This document shows positions 9,779 through 21,400 of a stretch of DNA of 64,000 bases, piece by piece. Below the pieces are notes generated by a model, which searched no databases, was not told where the DNA came from, and saw only the letters and a list, made by a program, of their open reading frames with translations. The translations under genes and the position numbers were made by a program. The stretch is taken from the NCBI GenBank assembly GCA_023853785.1, contig JAJIRX010000708.1, positions 62,001 to 126,000 of the forward strand, in the 5' to 3' direction. Within the stretch, counting starts at the first letter, position 1. Every line of letters starts with the position of its first letter. Source of the DNA: Psilocybe azurescens. Lineage: Eukaryota; Basidiomycota; Agaricomycetes; Agaricales; Agrocybaceae.

Positions 9779-12700
9779 CTATCTCGGAGAGACAGTCGCA
9801 GGGCTCGGAACAGGCGTCCTCGGAACACTCATCGACGCCTCCGTCTCGTCATTGCTCAACTGTGCGCGTGACTGTGCACTAGTCGACTCCTCCTCCTCCT
9901 GCATGGCATCGCGATCGCTTCCCAGATATTCACTCCCGCCGCTCCCACTCGCAGTCGAAACAGACGCCATCCGAGTCGGAGAAGAAAGAACGCGCCGTCC
10001 ACCCGCGTGACGAGCATCAGCATCAGCATCAGCATCCCCAACACCTATACCCAAGCTCGTCGTTTCCCTCGATTCCAGATTAAACCCCGAATAATACCTG
10101 AGGCCGCCACTGCTGCGATCGCGATCCGCGTACACGGACGACGTGGTGGTAAATGTCGCACTGGCAGTCGTCTGCAAAGACTTGGTCCTCGACCTCGACC
10201 GCGGACCACTCAATCCGGATCCGGATCCAGACATCGGCGTACCAGGTATAGGCGGCAGCGTAGCAGGCGGAGGGACAGCCAGCGACGTTCTCTTCCGTAC
10301 ACTGGCACTGGCACTGGCACTGGCGCTTCGCGGATCCTCAGATTCCTGGGGAGAAGAAACAGGTACAGACGTCGTGGGATCTCTGGATAGAGTCGACATA
10401 TTGCGTTCTGCTGTAATACTCAACTCGGAGGAGGAGAACTCAGCAGCGCGACTTCCTTGACCTTGACCTTGACCCTTTCCTGTTCCTTGCTGCAGTCCGA
10501 GCCCAATGGCAGATTTATCATGGCTCGGATCATGGTGGGTGGAAGGCCCCTGGACCACCTGCACAGCCGTTGGACTAGCCACGTAATTCGCGTTCGCGTT
10601 CGCATTCGTGTCGGTCAACGGTTTTGTAGCGTCGACTCTCGCGAACTGGTTCGCAGCATCATAATCATCATTCTGCCGATCATCAACACCATACGCGTAC
10701 CCATACGGCGCAGAAGGTGCAGGCGGAACGAACGATGGAACAGGCTGCTGACCCGGACGCCAACTCTGGTGTCCATCCAAACCACGACACCTGTCGTCCT
10801 CGTCCTCGTCCCTCTGCTCGCTAACCCACGCACATCTCCTCCTCCAACACGTATCCATCTCATCCCCATACCGCCCCAGCGTACGCATCGCCAACCCCAT
10901 ATAAACGATGCCCAATCCCAAGATCGCGCTGATCACAATGCGTACGGCGAGGAGGCCGGCGTCCGATATGCCATGAGCGTTGTTGGTTGTAGTGTTAGTG
11001 CTATTTTGCGTCCGAGAGCTTGTCCGCCAGACGAAGGTCATGATGCACGTAACATATAGGATGATAGACCTGCAACACACAATCAAATTCAATCAGGCTA
11101 ATAAATTCAAAGGATGGTCGATGGACTAGTAAACGACATACCAAGCAAGCCAGACGACAGGCATCGCCAACATAACCCACACATTCCACCACACAACCAC
11201 CTTCGTCCTGTCCTTCTTCGCTTCCTGCACATGTCCGATTATAAGCACATATGTATTGACGATAGCGATAGCCTAGTAGATGAAAAAGTGAAGGACAACT
11301 CACCAAAGCCCATTCGACCGCCTTCCAAATCTTGCGCATCGTCCCAAAGCGGAGCACATACACACACCCAAACGCAAGACTCATCAGCGCACACATCAGC
11401 GACAGAAGTGCTGTGTATCTGATAACGGGGTCGCCCGCTGCAGTCGCGTTGGCGTTGGCGTTCTCGATCTGGAGCGTGGTGAGGATCGCACTGGATGTGT
11501 CGTAATAAAAATCAGTCGCAGGACAAACAAAAGAAAAAGAAAGGGAAAAAGAAAAGGAGTAACAGAAAAAGAAAAAGAAAAGAAAAACAGAAACAGAAAA
11601 AGAAAAAGCGTAACAGAAAAAGAAAAAGCGTAACAGAAAAAGAAAAAGCGTAACAGAAACAGAAAAGAGTAACAGAAAAGAGTAACAGAAAAGAAAAAGA
11701 AAAAGCGTAACAGAAAAGAAAAAGAAAAGAAGGCTTACGACAACAGCAAAACCGAAACAACACCAACCATCTTCCACTCGCCCACAGCCCCATCCACAAA
11801 CGCCTCCCACGCCGCCCGCACCCTCCTATACCCCGCCGGCAGCAGCAGCAGCCCCACCTTCTCCTTCTCCTTCTCCGAATCGCCCACGCCCACGCCCACG
11901 CCCTCCGCCGCCGCCCGCATCTCGAGCCCCATCCGCTCAATCTGCGCCATCGTCATCCCGCCCTCCTCAAACACCCGCGCGACCCGCGCGAAATAGAACG
12001 CCGGGGCGCCGAGGAGCATGAGCCGGATGTATATGAGCGTGGGCAGCGTCCGGAAGACGAAGGTGATAGGGGTGATGCGGGTTGGGGGTTTTTGTGTTTG
12101 GCGGGGTCGAGGCTCGGCACCAGCGTCCCCGGAGGAGGGGGGAAGAAGCATGGTGAGGAGGATAAGTATACGACGCCACATGGCCATACGGCCCTTTGGA
12201 GCGACTGAAGGGCCAGCGCAAATAACCGGCCACACTCTTTGGCCGCCAGAACGCGGTGGACCGCCGGGGCTCCTGCCCCGGTGCTGCGCTCCCATTTACG
12301 TTCGGCGCATAAGCATACGCATACGAGTTCGAGTGCGAGTGCGAGTGCGAAGACGCCAACAGCGGGGGCTGCTTCCACGAGTACGAGCCGTAATTCTCGA
12401 GCGAGCCCTCCTGCGTGTGTGCTTTATGGTGATGGTGCTGCTCGGTATCAGGAATGGTGCGCCGCCGGACAGGCGCAAGCGCAAGGGTAGGATGCTTGGT
12501 CGCCGTCGTCGTAGGAGGAGGTTGCTGTTGTACGAGGCCATGCACTGGATCGTGAACTTGGACTTCGTTTATATATTCAACCTTCGCAGTCCCAGTCCCA
12601 GTCGCGGCATAACCATGGCCATCCGAAGAAGGCCGTCGTCCGACGCGCTCTGCTGAGGGGTGTTTCTCCTGTAACTGGTTCATAGACGCCGGCGAAAATA

Positions 12701-13689
12701 CCCGTGAACCCGACGACTCCGCTGCTGCTCCAGCCTCCATAAACGACGGAGGCTCCTTCGACTCATCTTTACGACCACGTCTTTGTGCGCGAAAAGGATC
12801 GATAGCGACGAATGCATCTGGGCGCACTGCCGCTGCACGAGCAGAATGGATTGCTGACGGGGCATGATGACGCTGATTATCCGATTGTTGCTGTTCCTGC
12901 TGGTGTGAATACACGTTTTGCGCGACATGTGGGGTTTGCGTTGATGGAGCGACGTATGGATGAGGATAAGGATGAGGACGAGGCATTTGAGGTGCTGGGC
13001 CTGAGCTGCGCGTATTGTTGGTGTCGTGTGAGAATGAACTTTCGATGGGCAGTATAGAACTGGGTCGATAATCGTACTGTGGTACCTGCGCGTACGGGCT
13101 TGCGAGCTGAGGATTCGGAAACGTGATACTAGTATGATTCGATGTAGGATCCGATCGATTTTGTAGCGTAGGGTCTCCGCTTTCCAGATGCCGTGGCGTT
13201 TGCTCTAGCTGACTGCCGCCCCGACGCACAGGGACGAGGTGGATGTGTCCTTCCAGACGGGGTATGCCAGTGTGCGCGGTCGGCGATCGCGGCGATAACC
13301 CTTGCTGGGAGGTAAGGTAGGAGAGTGCGGACGCCGACGAGGCTGTTGGCTGGTACGAGAGGCGGGGTTGTTGCTCGCCGCGCCTTCCACTGGCAGCTGC
13401 GGCATTCTCTGCGTGGTTCCCTGGAACAGACGACTCGACGCCCCAATCGTTCTGGGTAGGAATGGAGATTTTCTGGTTCCTGGGATTAGCCAGTATTTCT
13501 TCGGCGGACGCCCATTTTCCGGAGGGGTCGATGGCAGCGCTGTTGCGGTACATATTCACTGACTGCCTAAGCACACGTAGCGAGACTGGACTGGGTCAGC
13601 GTGTCGCTCCGTGGCAGTTAAAGTGTCGAACACACCTTGGACACCTTGTCAATCACTTCTAGAAGGAAATGAAGACCCTCGCCGGCCAT
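9779..13689 (-). CDS. Multi-pass membrane protein with long Ser-rich tails (copy B, full length)
   Basis: The proposed start is ATG at 13687-13689 (MAGEGLHFLLEVIDKVSK). A short intron with acceptor near 13565 leads to YRNSAAIDPSGKWASAEEIL and a roughly 450-residue Ser/Pro/His-rich region down to about 12200. Hydrophobic segments follow: FRTLPTLIYIRLMLLG (about 12000-12060), WKMVGVVSVLLLS (11738-11780), ALLSLMCALMSLAFGCVY (about 11360-11430), WNVWVMLAMPVVWLAW (about 11140-11190) with IILYVTCIMTFVW (about 11030-11075), and VRIVISAILGLGIVYMGL (about 10880-10950). A roughly 370-residue Ser-rich tail ends at 9779. It looks like an Agaricomycete five- or six-pass membrane protein of unknown function. 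The splice site near 12150 that changes frame was not resolved. Four other fragments of this gene lie in the window. Confidence 0.7.
11491..11738 (-). repeat. Intron expanded by pyrimidine-rich minisatellite
   Basis: This is a 248-nt intron of the membrane-protein gene (donor GTAAGCC at 11738, acceptor AG at 11491-11492; exon frames join as S-A-I-L-T-T-L). On the plus strand about 11528-11730 is a run of AGAAAAAG/CGTAAC-type units. Other introns here are about 50-65 nt, so the repeat accounts for the extra length. Confidence 0.75.
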
Positions 13690-14518
13690 TTCCTCTCAGA
13701 GGATATTTATGGTGCCTATTGCCCATCGTCCACTAGAAAAACTGCTTAGAAGGCGTCAAACCTGTCAAGGCCTTGTCCGCAACTGGAACGTGTTCGGATC
13801 AGCTATGTATTTTTGAATAAACATGTAGAAATTTGAGTTCACTATAAGTCTTTCGAAGAGAGAGTGGTATAATGCTGTTTGGGTGCTGTGCCAGAGTGCA
13901 TGTTGTCAATGTGGAAGATGAAAAGAGGCCCGATGACGTCCATGTCGAGTTGCAATGAGCTTGTTCGGCAACTTCGGCTGCGGCAAGTTGCGCTCACCCA
14001 AAAGCCGCCGCTCTGACGGTGGCTCTCAGGTTTTCTTTTTGAATCAGTTTATTAACGTGCAAGAAGCAGTCAGAGTGCCAAGACGCACGGGTGCAAAGAA
14101 GCACCGCCCTCCGCTAGAGTACCTACTACGTCTCGGTTCTCCGAGTGTCAGGACTCTCAGGTTTATTTCATACTTAACTTGTTCATGACCACTGATTCTC
14201 CCAACCATCCCCACAGTTCTGCTAATATATATGCATCTTTACTAATTTCTCCAAATATTCTCTTAACCATGGACTGTGACGACTCCAGAGGCCGCCCCCG
14301 CCCCCGAGCAAAGACTTATATCAGCGATATCAAGAGACGGCTGCGCAGCACGTATCCGATAAGAAACGAATGCGAATGCACCCATTTCTGCCGCATCATG
14401 GACCCTTCAGCTCAAGGCGAAGGCTTTATCTGGGTGAAATCCTATGAAGTTGTACCGGTACTGGGTTTGGATTATTTAAGCGTTTACCTTCCCCCTTCCT
14501 TTGCTGGAGAGTGGTTAT
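13690..14518. other. Region upstream of the membrane-protein gene
   Basis: Presumed promoter of the minus gene plus roughly 800 bp without a recognisable gene. Open stretches on the plus strand (from 13955 and from about 14270, starting MDCDDSRGRPRPRAKT) have no recognisable domain, and the second runs straight into the methyltransferase duplication at 14519. I do not call either as a gene. Confidence 0.4.
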
Positions 14519-15530
14519 GGGTCATCTCCTCCCGTGAGTAAATCGGCGCGGTGGGTGTCGCACTCAACATCGTATCCCTGTGGCTCGGCCGACTCTCAAC
14601 GGATGAAGTCGACATCGACATCGAAGGCGCATTAGGAGAGTGTGATGCCGGAAACGTAGGCGTCGTAGGCGTGTGATCCTGTCCCTTAGGCGTACCGGGG
14701 TGGAAGACCGGTTGCTCGAGGAGGAAGAGGAACGCTGCCATGCGAACCGCTGACCGAATTCCCTGAGAGAGAGAGAAAGGATAGATAGAGTTAGTAGTCA
14801 GACTTGAACGGGATCAAAGACCGTATGTATGAGACTAACGATTGAAACTCCCACATGTATTCACGGTTATCCGAGCAGACAGACTCTGCGATCGATCCGT
14901 GGACGCTAACAGCGCCAGAGCCGAGATCACTATTCGGCGAGGGACTAGAGGATGGTGGCGGGTTGAAGCGATGCCGGAGGAAACTGATAAAAAAAAAAAG
15001 AAGAAAACCATTAATTCACAACCCATACCCATGAAACGAACAGTTCACGAAAAATAAAACGCACCCTTCGTATTCCCACAGCGCTTCCAAAACAGACGCC
15101 TCATCGATCTCTTCATCGTCAGTCGCCTCGACTGCGTGTTCAATCAGGCAATTCTTGCACGACAACAACAACCGCAGATGCTTCGACGTATGGATCTCGA
15201 TCTCAGACTGGTCCATCGGAATAAACGTCGACGGCCACAAGACAAGCCCAGGCGACTTGGCCAGCGCCATCGACTCGCGGCGCGGCGACGTATGCGACAT
15301 TCCGAACCGACGACTCGCGAACCCATCCGAACCGTTGTTGTTGAAAATCCCGCTCTGCCGAGCCTGGCCGGAGCTCTCTCCACCATCGCCGACTTCAGGC
15401 GGCGCCAGTGTGATATGCATAGTCTGTACTTCTTGCGCATGCCCGAAAACTTCTTGAGATGAACTCGCTTGGATCCTGGCTCACGCCGAATTTGCGGAGA
15501 AGGATGTGTTCGAACAAGGCTTCCGCCTCT
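14519..15530 (-). pseudogene. Truncated duplicate of the methyltransferase gene 3' half
   Basis: This matches 53,537-54,530 nearly base for base, including exon order and the intron near 14770-15060. Readable pieces are ALFEHILLRKFGVSQDPSEF, the LAPPEVGDGGESSGQARQ stretch, and TPTAPIYSREEMTH at the far end. It lacks the S-adenosylmethionine-binding half and ends inside unrelated DNA on both sides. A deletion of about ten bases near 15455 removes the LDLMQEV region of the parent and changes the frame. It cannot encode an enzyme. Confidence 0.88.
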
Positions 15531-15699
15531 AGGTTTATAGTTAACAACAACGGCACATCATTTCCACTATTAGTATGAGCATGAGTGGACACGGGGATGT
15601 GCGAGAATTGTCTTTTCCAGTTCTTTAAAAGGTTCGACTGACGTTTGCAAGTGGCTAGCGATGGGGTGTACAGGTGCGGTGTCGATTCCGCGGCCGGGC

Positions 15700-16420
15700 A
15701 CTCTGCGAAATATGTAGCTAAGCTGGCGCATTCACGGAGACCCGCGCTAGGGCAGACTGAGTCTCCATTGGGCACTGAATATTACTATGAGCAGTGTAGA
15801 ATAAAATAGAGCTAACTTTATTCATACCTCCGCGGCGGCCTGCAAGTGCGTCTTGTCTTTGTTGTCGCGAAGTTCCTGAAGGACAATAATCAAACAGCGA
15901 CCAAAGAGACACGAAATACCACTCACATCTTTGATCTCGACGATCGTCTTAACGATGGAAAGCGCCATCTTGACTGAATTGGTCGACGCATCCTGGAAGC
16001 TTTTTCAGGAGCGTTTGCGCGAAGCTCCCAGCTATCCCCAGGCCCTCTTTCACAGTCGGTTGAAGCAGCGAATGTGAAGCCGTTCCAAGGCCTTCCTTCG
16101 AGGCATCCAATGGAATAGACAGGGAAAGAGCAGTGTCTTCTTCCGGAGAAATCGAGGGACTGGACAAATGTGAAGCGCCTGCAAGGCTCATAATACCACG
16201 CGTCCAAGCTTCTGCTGTTTCAAGCACCCAAACGACGTGCTCTAGCACGTCAGGGTCGGGGTCGAAGGTGTGTTCTTTGCCTCTGCCAGCCGTTCATAGG
16301 TTCCAGTTGAGTTTGGGCTGATATCCGGTTACGAGGTTGAGGCCTTGAGGTCTGTTTGAATGAAAATCGATCATCTCCATGTTGGGTGCCGAGTGCGGGA
16401 GAGCAGCGTTCTGGAAAGCG
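15700..16420 (-). pseudogene. Possible N-terminal remnant of a NACHT-type NLR gene
   Basis: Exon-like pieces joined by GT-AG boundaries read KMALSIVKTIVEIKD (about 15930-15985), then ELRDNKDKTHLQAAAE (about 15833-15880). Upstream lies an open stretch with VLEHVVWVLETAEAWTRG. The phrases VKMALSI...IKD and DNKD resemble the conserved start of Agaricomycete NACHT/WD40 NLR proteins; this is recall, not an alignment. The upstream frame is interrupted and no P-loop is present. If right, it is a decayed innate-recognition or heterokaryon-incompatibility type gene. Confidence 0.3.
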
Positions 16421-16500
16421 ACGGAATGAGGAAAGCAAGAGGAAATGGCAATATGGAAATTTGGCCCCTATTTTGTGATTAGTAAGATCACGCAATCTGA

Positions 16501-16671
16501 GACGCGAGTTGGACGACGCCCACATTCCACATACTGATGTTACACTGTAGTACAGTATATGATACAAAGTACAGTTACAGTGTAGCATTCCATATGGATT
16601 CAATAATTCCTTTGAGCTGCCCAATGTACCCTACCTTTAAATAGCAATCCACACTGTACCATATTGTATGG
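16501..16671 (+). repeat. Left terminal inverted repeat of the composite element
   Basis: Pairs with 37449-37632. Core 16575-16620 contains TTACAGTGT, ATATGG, TTCA and TAATTCCT in the same order as the reverse complement of the right end; ACACTGTACCAT at 16651-16662 matches exactly. Confidence 0.75.
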
Positions 16672-17563
16672 GCCGGTGAATGGAGGAATCTGACCACTTG
16701 ATGGATACATACCCCATATATCCATCACATGTCAGGATTACTCTGGCCAGGATGTGGTTTGCACATTCCGCAGGTCGGGTCAGGACTGGATCGGACACCG
16801 GCTTTCTGACTTCATTTCATATATGGGCTGGATTGCACTCAATTTTCAATGTGCATGAAATAATTCCTCTTTATCTCCCATTCGGTCCAAAGTTCAAATT
16901 ATGTGCCTAGCAAAAATATGTTCTCCAACCCATGTCCGAACTGTGCCGGGGCCTGAGCGAGGCATTAGTTTGACCAAGACAGAAGTGATACCTTGCGGGG
17001 AGTCCGTGTAAATAAATTGTCCAACCTGTGTCCAACCTGTGTCCGACGCTGAAATGTTTAATTGGGTCTGCAACACCTGAGAATGTAGTCTGTCTCGCGA
17101 AAGCAAAAGTTAAAGTAGGTAGAATTCAGTGGTATATTGACGGGTCGCTGACGGGCGCAGGATGGGCGCGGAACAGAATGCGGGCCAGAACATAGCATTT
17201 CTCACTCACTGCCTGCATGGTGTAAAAACATCCATTTGTGTTAACTCAAATCAACATGCCGGGCGGGCCCGGGGCAGACACGGCATGCTCATGTTTCAAA
17301 ATTTCTGTTTGTGCTAAGGCAGATACCCTTTTTGTATTACTGTCCTACATGGTTTGAAAACACCAATGTTGTTGTTAAGGCAGAAGGCAGTGTGCAATAA
17401 CATCCATTACAAATGCCGTGTCTGCATGGGGCTGGCACGGCAGCATTGAGAAATGACTTATGGCCTTTACAGTACCTTAGTTCCATTGAGTCGCCACCAA
17501 CAGTATTCTCCTTTTAAGAGATGCATTCACTAATACAAAAAAACACATAGAACATTCAACTAC
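16672..17563. other. Subterminal region of the composite element
   Basis: No gene seen. There are many short words recurring near both ends: GGTCGGG and GGACCGG types, TGTCCAACCTGTG repeated at about 17020-17045, and GGCACGGCA/GCCGTG at 17255-17445. Clustered subterminal motifs are typical binding sites for an element's own transposase; that role is inference. Confidence 0.45.
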
Positions 17564-18333
17564 TCATAGAGAACCCAGCCCTTTCCCTTGCCTTTGCCCC
17601 GAATTATCATATTCTGGAGCACCAGTCACATTCTTTCCTTGTCTTGCTGACTGCGATCCTTCTATCCCAACATCCACGTCCGCTGCATTCGTGTCGGTAT
17701 GCACATTATCACAATATTTTCTCTCAAATTCAATCAGAGCATTTTGCTGGCGTTGCGACTCATTAGCAAGGCCTTTCTTGTGAAGGTCCACAGCTTTCAA
17801 CTTCAGCGACTTCAGCCAGATACAGACAATTTGCTGCGTCCTTATAGGAGGCTCCGAGCCAGTTTGTGGTCGCAATGACTTTGGCATGAATATTGAGGTG
17901 TTCCTCATTGCTCAAATCCTTGTAATCATTAGAACAATGTTGATCCAGTACTGGTATTGAACTTACAGGATTGGGTGGAACCCTGATGTGCTCCTCTGCA
18001 ATTTCAACAAATGGCCGATTAAGCACCTGAGAGCTCTGACCAAATATACATCCATTAGTGTGGGATGGGGAAACAAAATGAAACCAGAACCAGAACCAGA
18101 ACGGAGCGGAACTGATTCACCCCCGGGCCCGGTGCCTGGTTATGTCGAATACTAACCTTGCCTTCCGCTATGGTCGTCTCCATCTTTTTTCTCTCATGAT
18201 ATGCCTGAAAGGATTGGAGGGGATCCAGAAGTATAAATTGAGGGACAAGATATCCCTCTTTCTTGTCTCCTGCTTTAGGGATAATAACATATCCCTCTGG
18301 GACTGAAGATGTATGTGTCTCGGGATTAGGCAT
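17564..18333 (-). CDS. Cargo gene, unrecognised (divergent partner 1)
   Basis: Start at MPNPETHTSS (ATG at about 18333). Exon 1 ends about 18158 (AEGK). An intron of about 130 nt leads to VLNRPFVEIAEEHIRVPPNP, a second intron ends near 17918, and the last exon runs to a stop at 17564. Two frames are open in the last exon; the one with LKLKAVDLHKKGLANESQ and IEFERKYCDN is long, charged and probably helical. No domain recognised. It is transcribed away from the gene at 18554 with about 220 bp between starts. Confidence 0.5.
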
Positions 18334-18553
18334 GGTGGTTGTGAAGTAAGTCAGCAATCCAAACACTGAGTGTTTAGGGGTTATGACATGATTGTGGCTG
18401 CAGTGTTGATGCTTGTTTGCATATTGATGGCTGGTTGATGTTTACCATCACTGCTTTTTTTTTCTGCTCTTCAATTACCATAACTTCCCTGTGCCGATCC
18501 GCCAACTTTCACGTGTAAAACCTGCTTCCCACTTACTACTTTCAACGCAAAAC
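18334..18553. promoter_or_regulatory. Shared divergent promoter region
   Basis: About 220 bp separate two opposite-facing start codons. It contains a T9 tract (about 18454-18462) and no other obvious gene. A bidirectional promoter is inferred from the layout only. Confidence 0.4.
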
Positions 18554-19325
18554 ATGTCCAGCAAAACCATTTTTGCGAATTCCAATGCTTTCGTTGGCTC
18601 CTTGTTGCATCTGGATAACTTGATGCAGAAAGGTGCTAATGATGGCAAAATCCTGGACGTTCTCAAGGCACAGAAGAAAGGTTTGGTAAGTACATTCGCC
18701 ATGTTAACATTATATGTTCTGACCAAAGATGTAGAGAAATGTTTTAATTGCCAACAACGAAGGTCTACTTAAAGAAACGATCAATGCCTACAGCCATCTT
18801 TTCTTGTGGGCCCCTATGTATGAATACTACAAAACTTACAAGAACCCAGATTTCAATCCTGCCCGGTTTGCAGAAAAATACAACAAATGTCACACCGAAT
18901 CCAGAGAACAATCATGCATGGTCATGGGACGCGCAGAAGGGAGTGGTGTTGGAGTCGGCAAGGCAGGCGAGAGGGGAGAGGAGGGCATGGCCCGGTCAGG
19001 CAAATGGTCAGGCAAGGTAGTTGAAGGAGGAGTGACAATCAGGGATGATCAAGGCACAGCAGAAGTGAGGGTAGGAACGGGTGCAGGGGTGGACAAAAGG
19101 AGTGGGATTGAGATAGCAGGGCCGGCTGCCATTGCGGTTCCAGTCCCAAATAGTGATTGCCCACGGCTGATTCAAGTAATGCAGGTGAACACAAACCCAA
19201 TCAAATGCAACATATCTGGGCCAGAGCCGCATCAGGCATCGGGATCGAAAAAGCGATCGCAGTTTCAACAAGCGTTGGGTTCAAAGCCTCGACCAAAATC
19301 AAAACCCACACAGGAGCCGGCATAG
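18554..19325 (+). CDS. Cargo gene, unrecognised (divergent partner 2)
   Basis: Two exons (18554-18685, 18735-19325) join in phase across a 49-nt GT-AG intron and give 240 residues. The first half is helical (NAFVGSLLHLDNLMQKG; LLKETINAYSHLFLWAPMY; YYKTYKNPDFNPARF). The second half is Gly/Arg/Lys-rich and low in complexity, ending SKPRPKSKPTQEPA. No known domain recognised. Short, basic-tailed proteins of this kind could bind nucleic acid, but nothing proves it. It is the cleanest undamaged cargo gene in the element. Confidence 0.65.
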
Positions 19326-21400
19326 TATCCCAGTGAAAGGGTGTAAACCATTCTGAGCTTACAATTCATAGTGAGATACAGAGGCCCTTATTTTTGCGAT
19401 TGTTATCTGTAATAAACTAGCACATTATACTAGTGAAGGGTAGGAGATACAGCCAGACTATTAGGCTTTGAGGCTTTACTTCCTAGTGGGCCAACAAGAG
19501 TAATAGACCATACAAACTAACTAAGGTGTAGTGTGGCCTATTAATCAGTGCTACGAATCAAAGACTACCTTTAGTTTCCTACACAGCTATCAAAGCAACC
19601 ATAACCGAGCATCTGAAGCGATCGCCTGCTCCATTGATCATACTATTAGTCCCATGCAAAGAAGAAACTCTTAAGAAATGACCTTGGCTCTTACAAGGGG
19701 TAACACCCACCAGTGTCTTACCAAGCGATCGCCAAGTGATGAAAACCTTATTAATTAGCAAAAGCAATCACCGTGTCCAGGCCTCACAAAGGCTGTTCAC
19801 TAAATTAGGCAATCAACCACTCGGGGGATCAGGCATCACTGTGCCACACAGGTGATTGCCCCACGGACCGAATGTATTGGCAATTGAAATCTTGTGTACA
19901 ACTCAGCATATGGCAGTCTACTAGATCTGACTATAAAAACTTGTAATTTGCAATGCAGCCAATGTGAGTGAGCGATTGCCCAGCCAGCAATTGCCACACA
20001 ATACTAGAGGTAACTTGCCTCATGATAAGGGCACCTGCTGTTCCAGGAGGTCCTAAACCAATAGCAACTGTGCTTGGGAACCTTGGTAGGGTTTCCTAGG
20101 AAATATACCCCTAGCAATCTAGTCCTGACATGCCTTAGCCGCAAGCCATCTGATAAAATAAGTTGGGTGGTTGCTACCCAAGAAGGCACTGCCACATGGA
20201 CAACAATGTTATCTTCAAATAAGCACCGTAGCCCAGGCAAACTAGTACTTTCCACTATTATAATTGGTGCAGCAAAGGCTAGGCAGCACGCAGTCCATTT
20301 CCTTCCTTTTCTCTTAGTCTCTTTCAATTATCACAAGCCAAAGTATCTATTTAGCCTATAAAAACAGCCCTGTATCTTAGAATAGGAACCAAGTAATCTA
20401 CACCCCAGATTTGATATCAGAATTTACTCTGAATAAGAATTCTAGTGTTAACACTTTGAGGACTAGTGATTTGTGTGATAAGAGATCAAACACTGCAGTT
20501 CACCTTAAGCAATTAGGTGCTACCTGGTTTCGTGAGCGATCGCCATTGTGATATTCAATGTCAGGTCTATTAGACTTGATAAGCAGGCTTTTATAAGTCA
20601 TCCACGGACTGCCCTGGGGATTGTTAAGTATGGGTTGGAACCCTATACAGCTAGCGATTGCTCATAGTAACTAGGGATGACTGTCAGAGAACTCCAACTG
20701 TTCAGGATGTTGCCTATAGTAAGACTGCCCTGGGGATTATTAAGTACGGGTGGGAACCCTATAAAGGCTAGTGATCACTCATAGTAACTAGGGATGACTG
20801 TCAGAGAAATCCAACTGTTTCAGAACGTTGCCTATAGTAAACTAAAGACTGTGGACTAGTGTGCCCAGTTGCTTATAGGAACTAAGGATCTACTACGTGT
20901 TAATACAGGTGATTGCTTATAGTGTTTGATAAAGTTTGAGTTTGGGTTTTATAAAGAGAACTGTTAAGTGTCCCGTGTACACTCGCCCCCAAAAGCAATC
21001 CCCCTGATATTGGTGATCGCCCTCATATAGAGAGGTCACCCTTACTATTCAAGTGCCTTGTGTGTACTAGTCTGTAAAAGTGTTCTCTAGCTACTAGTGA
21101 TCACCCCAGAGTGATCGTCTAAGTCTGTACTCTGCTAAACTAGTTATTGTAATAAGCCTTACGAGCTTACCCTCCCAGATCGAACTGATCAATATAAATA
21201 TTTGATTGGGTGTTGTGTATTGGGCAATTACAAAGTCACCCCATGCTAAACATCTCACTGGTACTGTCAACTGGTATGGGCCATCACTTATTGGCATTAC
21301 AAACATTTGATGAGCCTGAACCAGCATCGTCCCACCCATATCGACATATTGCACCCCTGCCAGTTCCAAAACCTTCCCAATGAATCCGCCCCCCCTCCAT
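19326..21400. repeat. Repeat-filled spacer with G(C/T)GAT(C/T)GC words and a 117-bp tandem duplication
   Basis: No gene supported over about 2 kb. A tandem pair, 20607-20722 and 20723-20840 (116 and 118 bp), shares GACTGCCCTGGGGATT, AACTAGGGATGACTGTCAGAGAA and CCTATAGTAA. At least 15 copies or near copies of an octamer related to GCGATCGC / GTGATTGC / GCAATCACC occur between 19254 and 21112, in both orientations. Confidence 0.7.

Noticed and set aside
11512..11940. Phe/Leu/Ser-rich hydrophobic open frame on the minus strand
   Set aside because: It is the translated CTTTTTCTG-type minisatellite inside an intron.
13955..14188. Open frame starting MSLFGNFGCGK
   Set aside because: Short, no domain, no splice support; likely chance.
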